Below the pieces are notes generated by a model. It was not told the DNA's origin. It saw only the letters and a program-made list of their open reading frames with translations, and searched no databases. This document shows positions 27,851 through 35,413 of a stretch of DNA of 64,000 nt, one piece after another (position 1 is the first letter of the stretch; the number at the start of each line of letters is the position of its first letter). Made by a program: the position numbers and the translations under genes. Origin of the DNA: Thalassotalea fonticola (GTDB taxonomy: Bacteria; Pseudomonadota; Gammaproteobacteria; Enterobacterales; Alteromonadaceae). Location: contig NZ_CP136600.1 in the NCBI RefSeq assembly GCF_032911225.1, forward strand, positions 3,224,001 through 3,288,000, written 5' to 3'.

Positions 27851-28708
27851 CTAATACTGCCTAATCACGCCTTCTTGTGCGGTAGAAGCAACAAGCTGAC
27901 CTTGTTGGTTATAAATTTTGCCACGTACCAAACCTCGACCACCGCTTGCTGAAGGGCTATCAATATCGTACAACAACCAATCGTCAAATCTAAAATCTCG
28001 ATGGAACCACATAGAGTGATCAATGGTCGCTATTTGGAAGTCTTTAGACCAAACACTACGCCCGTGCGGGTGTACTGCAGTTGGTAAAAAATTATAGTCC
28101 GAAGCATACCCCAGAACGTATTTATGAATACGTAAATCATTGGGCAAGTCACCTTTAGCTTTCATCCAAATTTGATTTTTTGACGATGATTTTTTGGGAT
28201 TTAACCAGTCGTATTCTTTCACTGGGCGAAACTCAATGGGTCGCTCAGCAAAAATAGTGCTGTGCATAGCAGCTGGAATTACATCCTTATGCTGTAATTG
28301 CAATTCCTGAATAGTGGCAAGACCTTCAGGACCAACAACAGCAGGCATATCATCTTGGTGCTCAAAACCAAGCTCTTCAATTTGAAATGATGCCGTTAAA
28401 TTAAATATAGCTCTGCCATTTTGCATCGCCTGAACGCGTCTGGTACTAAAACTTTTACCATCGCGAGTAATTTCTACAATGTAGGTAACCGGCTTTTTTG
28501 CATCGCCTGGACGCAGAAAATAAGAGTGAAACGAGTGTAGTTGTCGCTCTTGCGCTAATGTTTGTTTAGCTGCCGACAGAGCTTGACCAATAACTTGACC
28601 ACCGAAAAGTGCTTTAAAACCTAGATCCTGGCTTTGACCAATAAATAAGTTTTCATCTAATTTTTCTAACTCTAATAGGCCTAAAAGCTCATTCAAAACT
28701 TTACTCAT
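27851..28708 (-). CDS. tesB: acyl-CoA thioesterase II
   Basis: Hydrolyses medium- and long-chain acyl-CoA to free fatty acid and CoA in the cytoplasm. 285 residues in a double hot-dog fold, as for E. coli TesB (286). Visible family stretches are LFGGQVIGQALSAA near 34-47, HSFHSYFLRPGD near 57-68, and the active-site region ATIDHSMWFHRDFRFDDWLL near 228-247, with catalytic Asp in DHS and Gln in TAQEG at the C-terminus. Single gene. Confidence 0.94.
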   Translation of the reverse strand: MSKVLNELLGLLELEKLDENLFIGQSQDLGFKALFGGQVIGQALSAAKQTLAQERQLHSFHSYFLRPGDAKKPVTYIVEITRDGKSFSTRRVQAMQNGRAIFNLTASFQIEELGFEHQDDMPAVVGPEGLATIQELQLQHKDVIPAAMHSTIFAERPIEFRPVKEYDWLNPKKSSSKNQIWMKAKGDLPNDLRIHKYVLGYASDYNFLPTAVHPHGRSVWSKDFQIATIDHSMWFHRDFRFDDWLLYDIDSPSASGGRGLVRGKIYNQQGQLVASTAQEGVIRQY

Positions 28709-28816
28709 TAACTTTCCTAATCATTTTAAAACCTATTCAGTATGCCATGATAAAGCCATAAGCCCCTATAAATAAACGAAAACAACCTAAAATCCGATTA
28801 AATTTATGTTAAAAGG

Positions 28817-28844
28817 TTTACAGAAACGTTAATTTGACTATAAT
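28817..28844 (+). promoter_or_regulatory. sigma70-type promoter ahead of the c-di-GMP riboswitch
   Basis: TTTACA (28817-28822), a 16-bp spacer and TATAAT (28839-28844) form a near-consensus promoter. The start of transcription would be about 28851, just ahead of the riboswitch P1 stem at 28859. Confidence 0.65.
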
Positions 28845-28858
28845 CACTGTTAGGGCTA

Positions 28859-28966
28859 CTTAGCTCGTCCAAGGCAAACCTAGTGAAAACTAGGGACGCA
28901 AAGTTACCGGTCTAAAGATATTTTTGTTGTTTAAAAATATTTATGACAGCGGGACTGCCGACTAAG
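28859..28966 (+). ncRNA. cyclic di-GMP-I (GEMM) riboswitch aptamer
   Basis: The sequence has the GEMM-I core in order. AAGGCAAACC is followed by the stem CCTAGT-GAAA-ACTAGG with its GNRA tetraloop, then GGACGCAAAG, ACCGGTCTAAA, a variable stem built on ATATTTTT/AAAAATAT, and finally TATGACAGCGGGACTGCCG. The closing P1 helix pairs CTTAG (28859) plus TC with GACTAAG (28960-28966). GEMM-I RNAs bind c-di-GMP and control motility, adhesion, chitin and competence genes. No plus-strand gene follows within 2.3 kb: the next gene (DUF523) is on the opposite strand, so this aptamer looks orphan. Confidence 0.9.
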
Positions 28967-28991
28967 ATATTGCGGGGGCTTATCTTTATTT
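28964..28991 (+). terminator. possible expression-platform hairpin of the riboswitch
   Basis: AAGATA (28964-28969) can pair with TATCTT (28981-28986), followed by TATTT. The left arm overlaps the 3' strand of the aptamer P1 helix (28960-28966), so the two structures exclude each other, as expected of a switching hairpin. The stem is short and AT-rich with GGGGG in the loop, so termination would be weak. Confidence 0.35.
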
Positions 28992-29067
28992 GCAATCCTT
29001 GTTACGATCGATTCTTTGCGTGCCTTGTCTTATCTTCCTTATTTTATTCTCAGCTTCCTTGCTTTAA
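28990..29067 (+). other. signal-peptide-like micro-ORF after the riboswitch
   Basis: A TTG codon at 28990, 11 bp after GGGGG, opens 25 codons reading LLRSILCVPCLIFLILFS in the middle, then TAA. This looks like a signal peptide with nothing after it. It could be chance, or the surviving 5' end of a gene once controlled by the riboswitch. An overlapping ATG frame at 28943 starts inside the aptamer and has no family signature. Confidence 0.25.
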
Positions 29068-29107
29068 ATTCAAATTTACACCAATTCCATTAATTATCTG
29101 CTCATTT

Positions 29108-29566
29108 TTACTGTTCTGTATAATCTCTAATTAATTGCTCAAGGGTAAGCTCACTATAGACAGCAATACCATGTTCACTAAGTAATTTAGCGGTTACGCC
29201 TTGGCCATCAACTTTAGTGCCATTAAAGTGACCGTTATATATTTGACTGCTGCCACATGAAGGACTGTATTCTTTTAAAAGTGCGAATTTAATTTGCTGT
29301 TTTTGGCATAGCTCAAGAGCATAACTGGCCCCTCGTTGAAATTGCTCTGTTACATCAACAGCAAACTCATCGATAACTTTACTGCCCACTTGTTCTGCCC
29401 GAGCTCTAGGTACAGGTAAACCACCAGACATTTCAGGGCAAATAACAACTAAGCAACCTTGTTGCTGCCAAGTGGTTATTTGCGGGTCAACCAGTACTTT
29501 AGTTTGGCCATCATACCTAACTTTATTGCCTAAAAAGCAGCTACTGATTAATATTTTATTCATCAT
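29108..29566 (-). CDS. DUF523 family protein
   Basis: Small cytoplasmic protein of 152 residues. The DUF523 pattern of conserved cysteines is intact: SSCFLGNKVRYDG near the N-terminus, CPEMSGGLPVPR near 43-54, and LLKEYSPSCGS near 97-107. Function unknown; the conserved Cys residues suggest a metal or iron-sulfur site. Its start overlaps the end of the KefC-type antiporter gene by 11 bp, so translation is probably coupled. Confidence 0.88.
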   Translation of the reverse strand: MMNKILISSCFLGNKVRYDGQTKVLVDPQITTWQQQGCLVVICPEMSGGLPVPRARAEQVGSKVIDEFAVDVTEQFQRGASYALELCQKQQIKFALLKEYSPSCGSSQIYNGHFNGTKVDGQGVTAKLLSEHGIAVYSELTLEQLIRDYTEQ

Positions 29567-31310
29567 GATCTCGTTTAAACAGGGTTTCCAGTTCAGCTCG
29601 ACCTTGATGACTTATTTTTATTAACTCTTTCATATCAAATTTATTATTCGCCAGATAAGACTTTTCAAGCATTTCTTCATCATGGGCTTTAAACACTTTA
29701 ACCATATGCTCGGCTTTAGCTTGATCAAAGCCATATTCTTCGAGCAAAATTTTTGCCGCAACAAGACTACTGTCAAACATTTCTCGCACATTAGTATCTA
29801 CCCCAATATCTCGATACTTGAGTACACTTAAGCGACTTTTAGCACGGGCAATTATTTTAATATGAGGGAAATGCTGTTTAACCGTTTTTGCGATATCAAA
29901 GCCATGTTTATCAGAATCGGCGGCAATAAACATAATACGAACATGCTCAACCCCTGCAGCTTTTAGTAGCTTCAAATTAGTGGCATCACCAAAAAATACC
30001 TTATTGCCAAATTGCTTTAAAAATTCAATGTGCTCAGCATTATTGTCAAGCGCAGTAAAATGAATATTATTAGCAGTTAAAATTCGACCCGCAATTTGAC
30101 CAAAGCGGCCAAAGCCGGCAATTATAACTTCCGGTTCAAGTACGTCTGATTCAGTGTCATATTCAGGAACTTGTGTTTTACGCTGCTGTAATTTTTCATA
30201 TAAAATCACCAAGGGTGATGTTAATGCCATTGAGATACCAACAATCAGGGTTGCTTTGCCTGCTAAGTCTCCAGGTAATAAAGAATCGGTAACAGCAACG
30301 TTAAATATAACAAAGGCAAATTCACCGCCTTGAGACAACATTAGCGCCAGTCTTAAGGGATGAGTATGGGGTTGATTGTTAAACCTTAATAAACCATAAA
30401 TAATGGCACTTTTAATAGCAATTAAAGCTAAGCTTGCACCAATGATCATTACCGGTTGAGCAATCAGTAAATCCAGTTCTAAATTCATTCCAATAGCGAT
30501 AAAGAATAAGCCAAGCAACAACCCTTTAAATGGGGCTATCTCAACTTCCAATTGGTGTCGAAAGCTAGAGTTAGCCAGTAATACCCCGGCAAGAAAAGCT
30601 CCTAGCCCCATCGATAAACCAACTAACTGCATAACCAATGCAGTGGCAATCACAATTAATAGCACTGCCGCAGTCATTACTTCAGAACTGCCATAACGGG
30701 ACATAATTCTTAACAAAGGGTTGACCAAATATCTGCCAGAAATTAGCACACCAATAATAACTAAAATACTAATATACCAGGCTGGATCATTGGGATTACT
30801 AGAACCCGACAAAGTAGCCACTAACAGCAATATAGGGATCACAGCTAAATCTTGCATCAGTAAAATTGAGAAGCCTTTTTGCCCTAAAGGTGTGGTAAGT
30901 AAGCGTTTTTCTTCCATCAATTGAATTGCAAAAGCGGTTGACGACAAACCGAACGCTAAACCGAGAACGAGGGAAATTTTCCAATCAAAAGAAAGCAGCA
31001 ATAAAATTGCCGTGATCGCTAACGCACAAAATAGTAACTGCCCACCACCAATAAATATGATTTGATTGCGCATTCTCATCAACTTATCGGGATCTAATTC
31101 TAAACCGATAACAAACAATAAAAATACCACGCCCAATTCAGCAAAGTGCAGTATTTGTACAGGATCATTAATTAAGCCTAATACAGATGGGCCGATAATT
31201 AAGCCAGCAGCCAGATAGCCTAAAATAGCCCCGAGCTTAAAACGAGTGAAAATGGGAACTGCAATAACAGCAGCGCTTAGAAAGATAACACCAGAGGTGA
31301 GGGCGCTCAT
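29556..31310 (-). CDS. monovalent cation:proton antiporter-2 family protein, KefC-like
   Basis: Inner-membrane K+ efflux or cation/proton antiporter of the CPA2 family. 584 residues: about 12-13 membrane segments over residues 1-375 (for example LGYLAAGLIIGPSVLGLI and GLELDPDKLMRMRN), then a cytoplasmic RCK/TrkA-N domain (about 390-505) with the nucleotide motif IAGFGRFGQIAGR and an acidic residue in ALDNNAEH. The C-terminal tail is short and acidic. Closest to KefB/KefC/YbaL. Divergent from the peroxiredoxin-like gene. The DUF523 gene overlaps its end. Confidence 0.9.
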   Translation of the reverse strand: MSALTSGVIFLSAAVIAVPIFTRFKLGAILGYLAAGLIIGPSVLGLINDPVQILHFAELGVVFLLFVIGLELDPDKLMRMRNQIIFIGGGQLLFCALAITAILLLLSFDWKISLVLGLAFGLSSTAFAIQLMEEKRLLTTPLGQKGFSILLMQDLAVIPILLLVATLSGSSNPNDPAWYISILVIIGVLISGRYLVNPLLRIMSRYGSSEVMTAAVLLIVIATALVMQLVGLSMGLGAFLAGVLLANSSFRHQLEVEIAPFKGLLLGLFFIAIGMNLELDLLIAQPVMIIGASLALIAIKSAIIYGLLRFNNQPHTHPLRLALMLSQGGEFAFVIFNVAVTDSLLPGDLAGKATLIVGISMALTSPLVILYEKLQQRKTQVPEYDTESDVLEPEVIIAGFGRFGQIAGRILTANNIHFTALDNNAEHIEFLKQFGNKVFFGDATNLKLLKAAGVEHVRIMFIAADSDKHGFDIAKTVKQHFPHIKIIARAKSRLSVLKYRDIGVDTNVREMFDSSLVAAKILLEEYGFDQAKAEHMVKVFKAHDEEMLEKSYLANNKFDMKELIKISHQGRAELETLFKRDHDE

Positions 31311-31439
31311 CAGAAATCCTGTTTATGAATGAATTATATAGCTACATGTATAATATATTATTTTAAAGAAATGTTTTTCAATAATCCTAGGTCTATCAAA
31401 ATAATACCATTTAAAATTAATTTATATAGAGAGTGTAAC

Positions 31440-32066
31440 GTGCAAAAAATATTAACATTTATAGCATTACTAAGCATTAGTCTGAACGTGCTAGCAAAAC
31501 CGATTGCTGAAACTCAAGATTTGGTTTCACCTTTACTACCTGGGCAATCAGTACCTAGCACCATAACTACAACGATTAACAATGAAAAAGTTGATTTAGT
31601 TAAGTTAATAAAAGGCAAACCAACGGTACTCTTTTTTTATCGTGGCGGTTGGTGCCCATTTTGTAATGTACAAATGGGGCAACTACAAGCAATTGAGGGT
31701 GATTTAAAAAAACTCGGTTTTCAGTTAATAGGTATTTCAACTGACTCACCAAATGATTTGCAAAAAAGTATTAACAATAAAAAGCTCAGTTACCAGCTTT
31801 TTTCTGATTACAACAGTACCGTTAGCCAAACGTTCGGTTTAGCTTTTTATGCCTCACAAGAAGTCACTGATCGCTATTTAGCTAAAATGAACTTGCAAAA
31901 CCCTTTGCAAAAGAATGCTGCTGGCGACGAACGCTTAGTACTGCCAGCCCCGGCAGTGTATGTAATCGACGCGAAAGGCTTGATACAGTTCCAATATGTT
32001 AACCCAAATTATAAAACCCGCTTAGCGCCAGAATTATTATTACACGCAGCAAAACTCGCTAAATAA
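31440..32066 (+). CDS. exported peroxiredoxin/thioredoxin-fold protein (AhpC/TSA family)
   Basis: Periplasmic thiol protein of about 208 residues. I choose the GTG at 31440 because AGAGAG lies 6 bp ahead and it begins a clean signal peptide, MQKILTFIALLSISLNVLA; an ATG frame extends upstream to 31329 but adds unlikely residues. The redox motif RGGWCPFCNVQMG is a CPFC pair in a thioredoxin fold, followed by IGISTDSPNDLQKS. The tail VLPAPAVYVIDAKGLIQFQY is typical of peroxiredoxin-like AhpC/TSA proteins. The likely role is peroxide or disulfide reduction in the periplasm; the partner is unknown. A terminator follows. Confidence 0.87.
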   Translation: MQKILTFIALLSISLNVLAKPIAETQDLVSPLLPGQSVPSTITTTINNEKVDLVKLIKGKPTVLFFYRGGWCPFCNVQMGQLQAIEGDLKKLGFQLIGISTDSPNDLQKSINNKKLSYQLFSDYNSTVSQTFGLAFYASQEVTDRYLAKMNLQNPLQKNAAGDERLVLPAPAVYVIDAKGLIQFQYVNPNYKTRLAPELLLHAAKLAK

Positions 32067-32069
32067 ACA

Positions 32070-32104
32070 AAGCTACAGGCTCAAGAGTCTGTAGCTTTTC
32101 CTTT
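32070..32104 (+). terminator. terminator between the peroxiredoxin-like gene and the permease gene
   Basis: AGCTACAG (32071-32078) pairs with CTGTAGCT (32089-32096), followed by TTTCCTTT. On the minus strand the same hairpin is followed by TTGTTTATTT, so it could serve both convergent genes. Confidence 0.72.
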
Positions 32105-32121
32105 ATACGAATCAAAGGTTA

Positions 32122-33036
32122 TTAGAAAATGTACGAATAAAGGTAACCCGCGCCAACTGCCATAGATAGAATTACCGTTAAAAATGCTATAACCATTTCA
32201 TTCTTGAAAATAGATTTAAGTAAGACTACTTCCGTTAAACTAGCTCCTGCACTACCAATGATTAACGCCATTACCGCACCAAGTCCCATACCTTTCGCTG
32301 CTAATGCTGCACTAAGAGGAATAACAGCTTCAGCTCTTATGTATAAAGGAATACCAATTACCGCTGCAATAGGAACTGCAAATGGATTTTCTTCACTCGC
32401 AACATTGGCAACAAACTCTGTTGGCATAAAACCATATATAAATGAGCCAAGAGCAATACCACCAATCAGATAAGGTAAAACCTTTTTAAAGTCACTCCAG
32501 GTACTGTTCCAAATGCGAGTCCATTTGCTTACTGGGTTACCATTTTTTCCACAACTACTTGCGCAGCTACTAGCTTCTGGCTCAAAGTATGCCTCAGGTT
32601 TAATGTATTTCTCAAACCCAAGTTTCTCTAATAAGTAACCAGCAGCAACAGACACTCCCATTGCAATGGCAAAATAAAATGCAGTCACTTTTAAACCAAA
32701 GGTTATCGAAAATAAACCAATGATAATTGGGTTCAGCAATGGACTTGCAAATAGGAAGACCATCATAGTACCAAAACCCGCCTTTGCTCTTAGTAAACCT
32801 TTTAAAAAAGGAATTGTTGAACATGAGCAAAATGGCGTGATAGACCCTAATAACCCAGCAATGACATAGCCTTTGCCGTTTTTACTGCTTAATATTTTTT
32901 GAATTTTTCTAGGTGGAATATATTCCTGTAAAACTCCGACAATATAACTAATTAGTAAAAATAGTATGGTTAATTCAATTGCTAAAAAAGCAAACATGTT
33001 AAAGGTATCGAGTACCATTTGTTGTGTAATAGACAT
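32122..33036 (-). CDS. SO_0444/YraQ-type permease, putative metal efflux
   Basis: Inner-membrane permease of 304 residues with about eight membrane segments. The family hallmark GSITPFCSCSTIPFLKG (near 59-75) is repeated in weaker form in the second half (GSAGASLTEVVLLKS). A cytoplasmic loop near 153-167 contains ASSCASSCGK, a plausible metal or oxyanion site. Relatives include ArsP-like exporters and the SO_0444 group annotated for Cu/Zn. The divergent neighbour is an ArsR-family repressor, which supports metal or metalloid efflux; the actual ion cannot be read from sequence. Two tandem operator-like repeats lie in the shared promoter region. Confidence 0.85.
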   Translation of the reverse strand: MSITQQMVLDTFNMFAFLAIELTILFLLISYIVGVLQEYIPPRKIQKILSSKNGKGYVIAGLLGSITPFCSCSTIPFLKGLLRAKAGFGTMMVFLFASPLLNPIIIGLFSITFGLKVTAFYFAIAMGVSVAAGYLLEKLGFEKYIKPEAYFEPEASSCASSCGKNGNPVSKWTRIWNSTWSDFKKVLPYLIGGIALGSFIYGFMPTEFVANVASEENPFAVPIAAVIGIPLYIRAEAVIPLSAALAAKGMGLGAVMALIIGSAGASLTEVVLLKSIFKNEMVIAFLTVILSMAVGAGYLYSYIF

Positions 33037-33051
33037 AATTCAAATCTCTAC

Positions 33052-33124
33052 ATTTCTAGATTTGTCGAATTATATAGAAAAAACTTTCCCCGTCAACATA
33101 TTTCTAGTAATATCGAATTATCTA
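33052..33124. promoter_or_regulatory. tandem operator-like repeats between permease and arsR genes
   Basis: Two direct copies of ATTTCTAG-(n)-TCGAATTAT-nTA start at 33052 and 33100, 48 bp apart. They lie in the 117-bp divergent promoter region of the permease and the ArsR-type gene and are likely repressor sites. Confidence 0.6.
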
Positions 33125-33153
33125 TTATATTGTGATTAATTAAAGAGAGCGTT

Positions 33154-33444
33154 ATGGATATTGAAATTATAGCTAAAGCTTTAAAAGAGCTAGGCCACCC
33201 AACTCGGTTAGCTATTTTTAAACGTTTAGTCAAATCAGGTGAGCAAGGAGTTGCTGTTGGTGTAGTGCAGGAAGAACTAAAAGTGCCAGGTTCTACATTA
33301 TCGCACCACATTTCTGGCTTGGCTTCAGCTGGTTTAATCAAACAACGACGAGAAGGAAGAGTACTTTATTGTGTTGTTGAATATGAAAAGCTCTTATCTG
33401 TTATTGCCTTCCTTCAAGACGAATGCTGTATTGATGAACAATAA
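33154..33444 (+). CDS. ArsR-family winged-helix metal-sensing repressor
   Basis: 96-residue dimeric repressor. The winged HTH includes HPTRLAIFKRLVKSG near 15-29 and the recognition helix PGSTLSHHISGLASAGL near 45-61, then the wing RREGRVLYC. C73 and the C-terminal pair C91-C92 are candidate metal or metalloid ligands. There is no ELCVCDL-type site. Divergent from the permease it presumably controls. GAGAG lies ahead of the start codon. Confidence 0.9.
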   Translation: MDIEIIAKALKELGHPTRLAIFKRLVKSGEQGVAVGVVQEELKVPGSTLSHHISGLASAGLIKQRREGRVLYCVVEYEKLLSVIAFLQDECCIDEQ

Positions 33445-33476
33445 AAGAAGGCTGCATTGCTGAACAGGAAAGTTAA

Positions 33477-34796
33477 TCATCTCGGTAAAATATGCTCATA
33501 TATTATCGGAGTGCTCATGTTAACCTCATTGCTGATTTGAACCGAATTTAAGTAACTGTTTTTAGCTGCAGCCATACTTTCATTTGAATCTGCGTGAACT
33601 CTTCCGATAACATCACCAGCGTTAACCTTATTGCCCACATGAATGATTTGATCAAAGCCGACACTATGATCTATTTCTTGTTCATTTGATAATCGCCCTC
33701 CACCTAAAGTAACTACGGCCATTCCAATATCACGAGTTTGCATAGCACTAATAACACCACTTGTTGGTGCTTTGATATCTTCAATAACGTTAGCTACTGG
33801 CATGTATTTATCGGGTACTGAAAATAAATCATTCGGCCCGCCCATCAGGGCAATCATTTTGGCGAAGACTTCTGCCGCCTGGCCGTTCGATAGAACATTA
33901 CTTACAAGTTGTGTAGCGTCTTGTTTATTTTTAGCTAGCCCTGCATCAATCAACATTGCACAAGCTAACGCATTCACGACTTCGTGCAGTCTAGGCTCTT
34001 GATACTCACCACTTAAATAATCCAACGTTTCTTTGATTTCAAGAGCGTTACCTGCGCTATTTCCCAGCACTTGATTCATGTCAGTAATTATTGCCTGGGT
34101 TTTAACTCCTGCACCATTGGCTACATCAACAATGCTTTGTGCCAACTCTTTTGCTGCTTTCATCTCTGTCATCATGGCACCATTTCCTACTTTAACGTCC
34201 ATAACTAACGCATTTAAACCAGCAGATAACTTTTTCGATAAAATGGAAGCAGTAATTAACGGTACTGATTCAACCGTCGCAGTAATATCGCGAATTGAAT
34301 ATAAGCGTTTATCGGCGGGGGCAATATTGCTAGTTTGGCCAATAATTGCCATACCGACATCTTTTACTATACGTTTAAACTCTTCCTTGTTTGGCTGTAC
34401 ATTAAAACCAGCAATACTTTCTAATTTGTCTACCGTACCGCCAGTATGACCTAATCCTCGTCCAGAAATCATCGGGACATAGGCGCCATTCGCGGCAACG
34501 ATTGCCGCCAACATAAAGCTTACTTTATCGCCAACACCACCAGTTGAGTGCTTATCTACAATTGGCCCATCAAGATCAGGCCAATGCAGCACATCACCAG
34601 AATTCATCATTTGTTGTGTTAAGGCGACGGTTTCATCAACGTTCATCCCCTGTTGCACAATTGCCATTGCCATAGCCCCTACTTGGGCATCATTAAAGCT
34701 ACCATCGACCAAGCCAGTCACAAAGCCTTGAATTTCAACTGCAGATAGCGCTTTTCCATCACGTTTTTGACGAATAATTTCCTGTGGAATAATCAT
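33477..34796 (-). CDS. deoA: thymidine phosphorylase
   Basis: Cleaves thymidine or deoxyuridine with phosphate to base and deoxyribose 1-phosphate. 439 residues (E. coli DeoA 440). The phosphate-binding motif DKHSTGGVGDKVSF is near 81-94, and SGRGLGHTGGTVDKLESI near 114-131 is a family signature. It lies 8 bp after cdd on the same strand, so the two form a pyrimidine-deoxynucleoside salvage operon. No deoC, deoB or deoD follows here. Confidence 0.96.
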   Translation of the reverse strand: MIIPQEIIRQKRDGKALSAVEIQGFVTGLVDGSFNDAQVGAMAMAIVQQGMNVDETVALTQQMMNSGDVLHWPDLDGPIVDKHSTGGVGDKVSFMLAAIVAANGAYVPMISGRGLGHTGGTVDKLESIAGFNVQPNKEEFKRIVKDVGMAIIGQTSNIAPADKRLYSIRDITATVESVPLITASILSKKLSAGLNALVMDVKVGNGAMMTEMKAAKELAQSIVDVANGAGVKTQAIITDMNQVLGNSAGNALEIKETLDYLSGEYQEPRLHEVVNALACAMLIDAGLAKNKQDATQLVSNVLSNGQAAEVFAKMIALMGGPNDLFSVPDKYMPVANVIEDIKAPTSGVISAMQTRDIGMAVVTLGGGRLSNEQEIDHSVGFDQIIHVGNKVNAGDVIGRVHADSNESMAAAKNSYLNSVQISNEVNMSTPIIYEHILPR

Positions 34797-34804
34797 AGTA
34801 TTCT

Positions 34805-35221
34805 CTACACTAAATCTTTAGGGGTAAAAGCGTCGGGCAATAACTGCTTAACGGTCCAGCTTATTTGTTGCTCAAGGTGATTAACGACTGTAACTACAGC
34901 AGATTGCTCTAAGAATTCAGCAATAACTTGTCTACATGCACCACAAGGTGGGGTTAACTTTTCTTGCTCGGTATAAATGACTAAAGTCTGAAACTCTTGC
35001 TCGCCATTGATAATCGCTTGCGCAATACAATTTCGTTCAGCGCAAACAGTTAATCCATAAGAGGCATTTTCAACATTACAGCCACTAACAATGTTGCCAG
35101 CTTTTGTTAAGGCTGCAGCACCAACAAAAAAATTACTATAGGGAGCATAGGCATTGTTATATGCCTTTTTCGCGGCCAGTTTAAGGGCACTAATTTTTAG
35201 TGTTTGCTGTACCTTCGGCAA
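34805..35221 (-). CDS. cdd: cytidine deaminase, short tetrameric type
   Basis: Deaminates cytidine and deoxycytidine. 138 residues, so the small homotetrameric type rather than the 294-residue E. coli dimer. Zinc ligands are the Cys of CAERNCIAQA and the two Cys of PPCGACRQ; the Glu in CAE is the proton shuttle. First gene of the cdd-deoA operon. CytR/DeoR control is usual for such operons, but I could not identify a site. Confidence 0.94.
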   Translation of the reverse strand: MPKVQQTLKISALKLAAKKAYNNAYAPYSNFFVGAAALTKAGNIVSGCNVENASYGLTVCAERNCIAQAIINGEQEFQTLVIYTEQEKLTPPCGACRQVIAEFLEQSAVVTVVNHLEQQISWTVKQLLPDAFTPKDLV

Positions 35222-35413
35222 TAGATATCCTTAGTTAAATTAATTTATTATCAACAAGTTTAGCAAAAGATAAATTCCTCACATTACAGGTTTACATTTA
35301 ATTATCAAACTAAAACATTGTTAGCCTATTATCATCATAAAAGCACAACTATACTTAAGCTGAGTAAATTAAAAAAATAACATTCAATAGACCTAATAAT
35401 TCTGGGAAAAGCA

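Noticed and set aside
27831..27861. GGCAGTATT/AATACTGCC dyad between the MscS channel gene and tesB
   Set aside because: A 9-bp stem, but neither strand has a T tract directly after it and the right arm is part of the tesB coding end, so I do not call it a terminator.
28125..28137. TGAATACGTAAAT, resembling the LacI-type operator
   Set aside because: It lies inside the tesB coding sequence, lacks the conserved right half and is not next to a starch gene.
28943..29134. 63-residue plus-strand ORF
   Set aside because: Its ATG lies inside the conserved 3' part of the riboswitch (TATGACAGC), which explains it, and the rest has no family signature.
31329..31439. Upstream ATG extension of the exported peroxiredoxin-like gene
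   Set aside because: The extra 37 residues precede a perfect signal peptide that starts at a GTG with AGAGAG upstream; the long form would bury the signal peptide.
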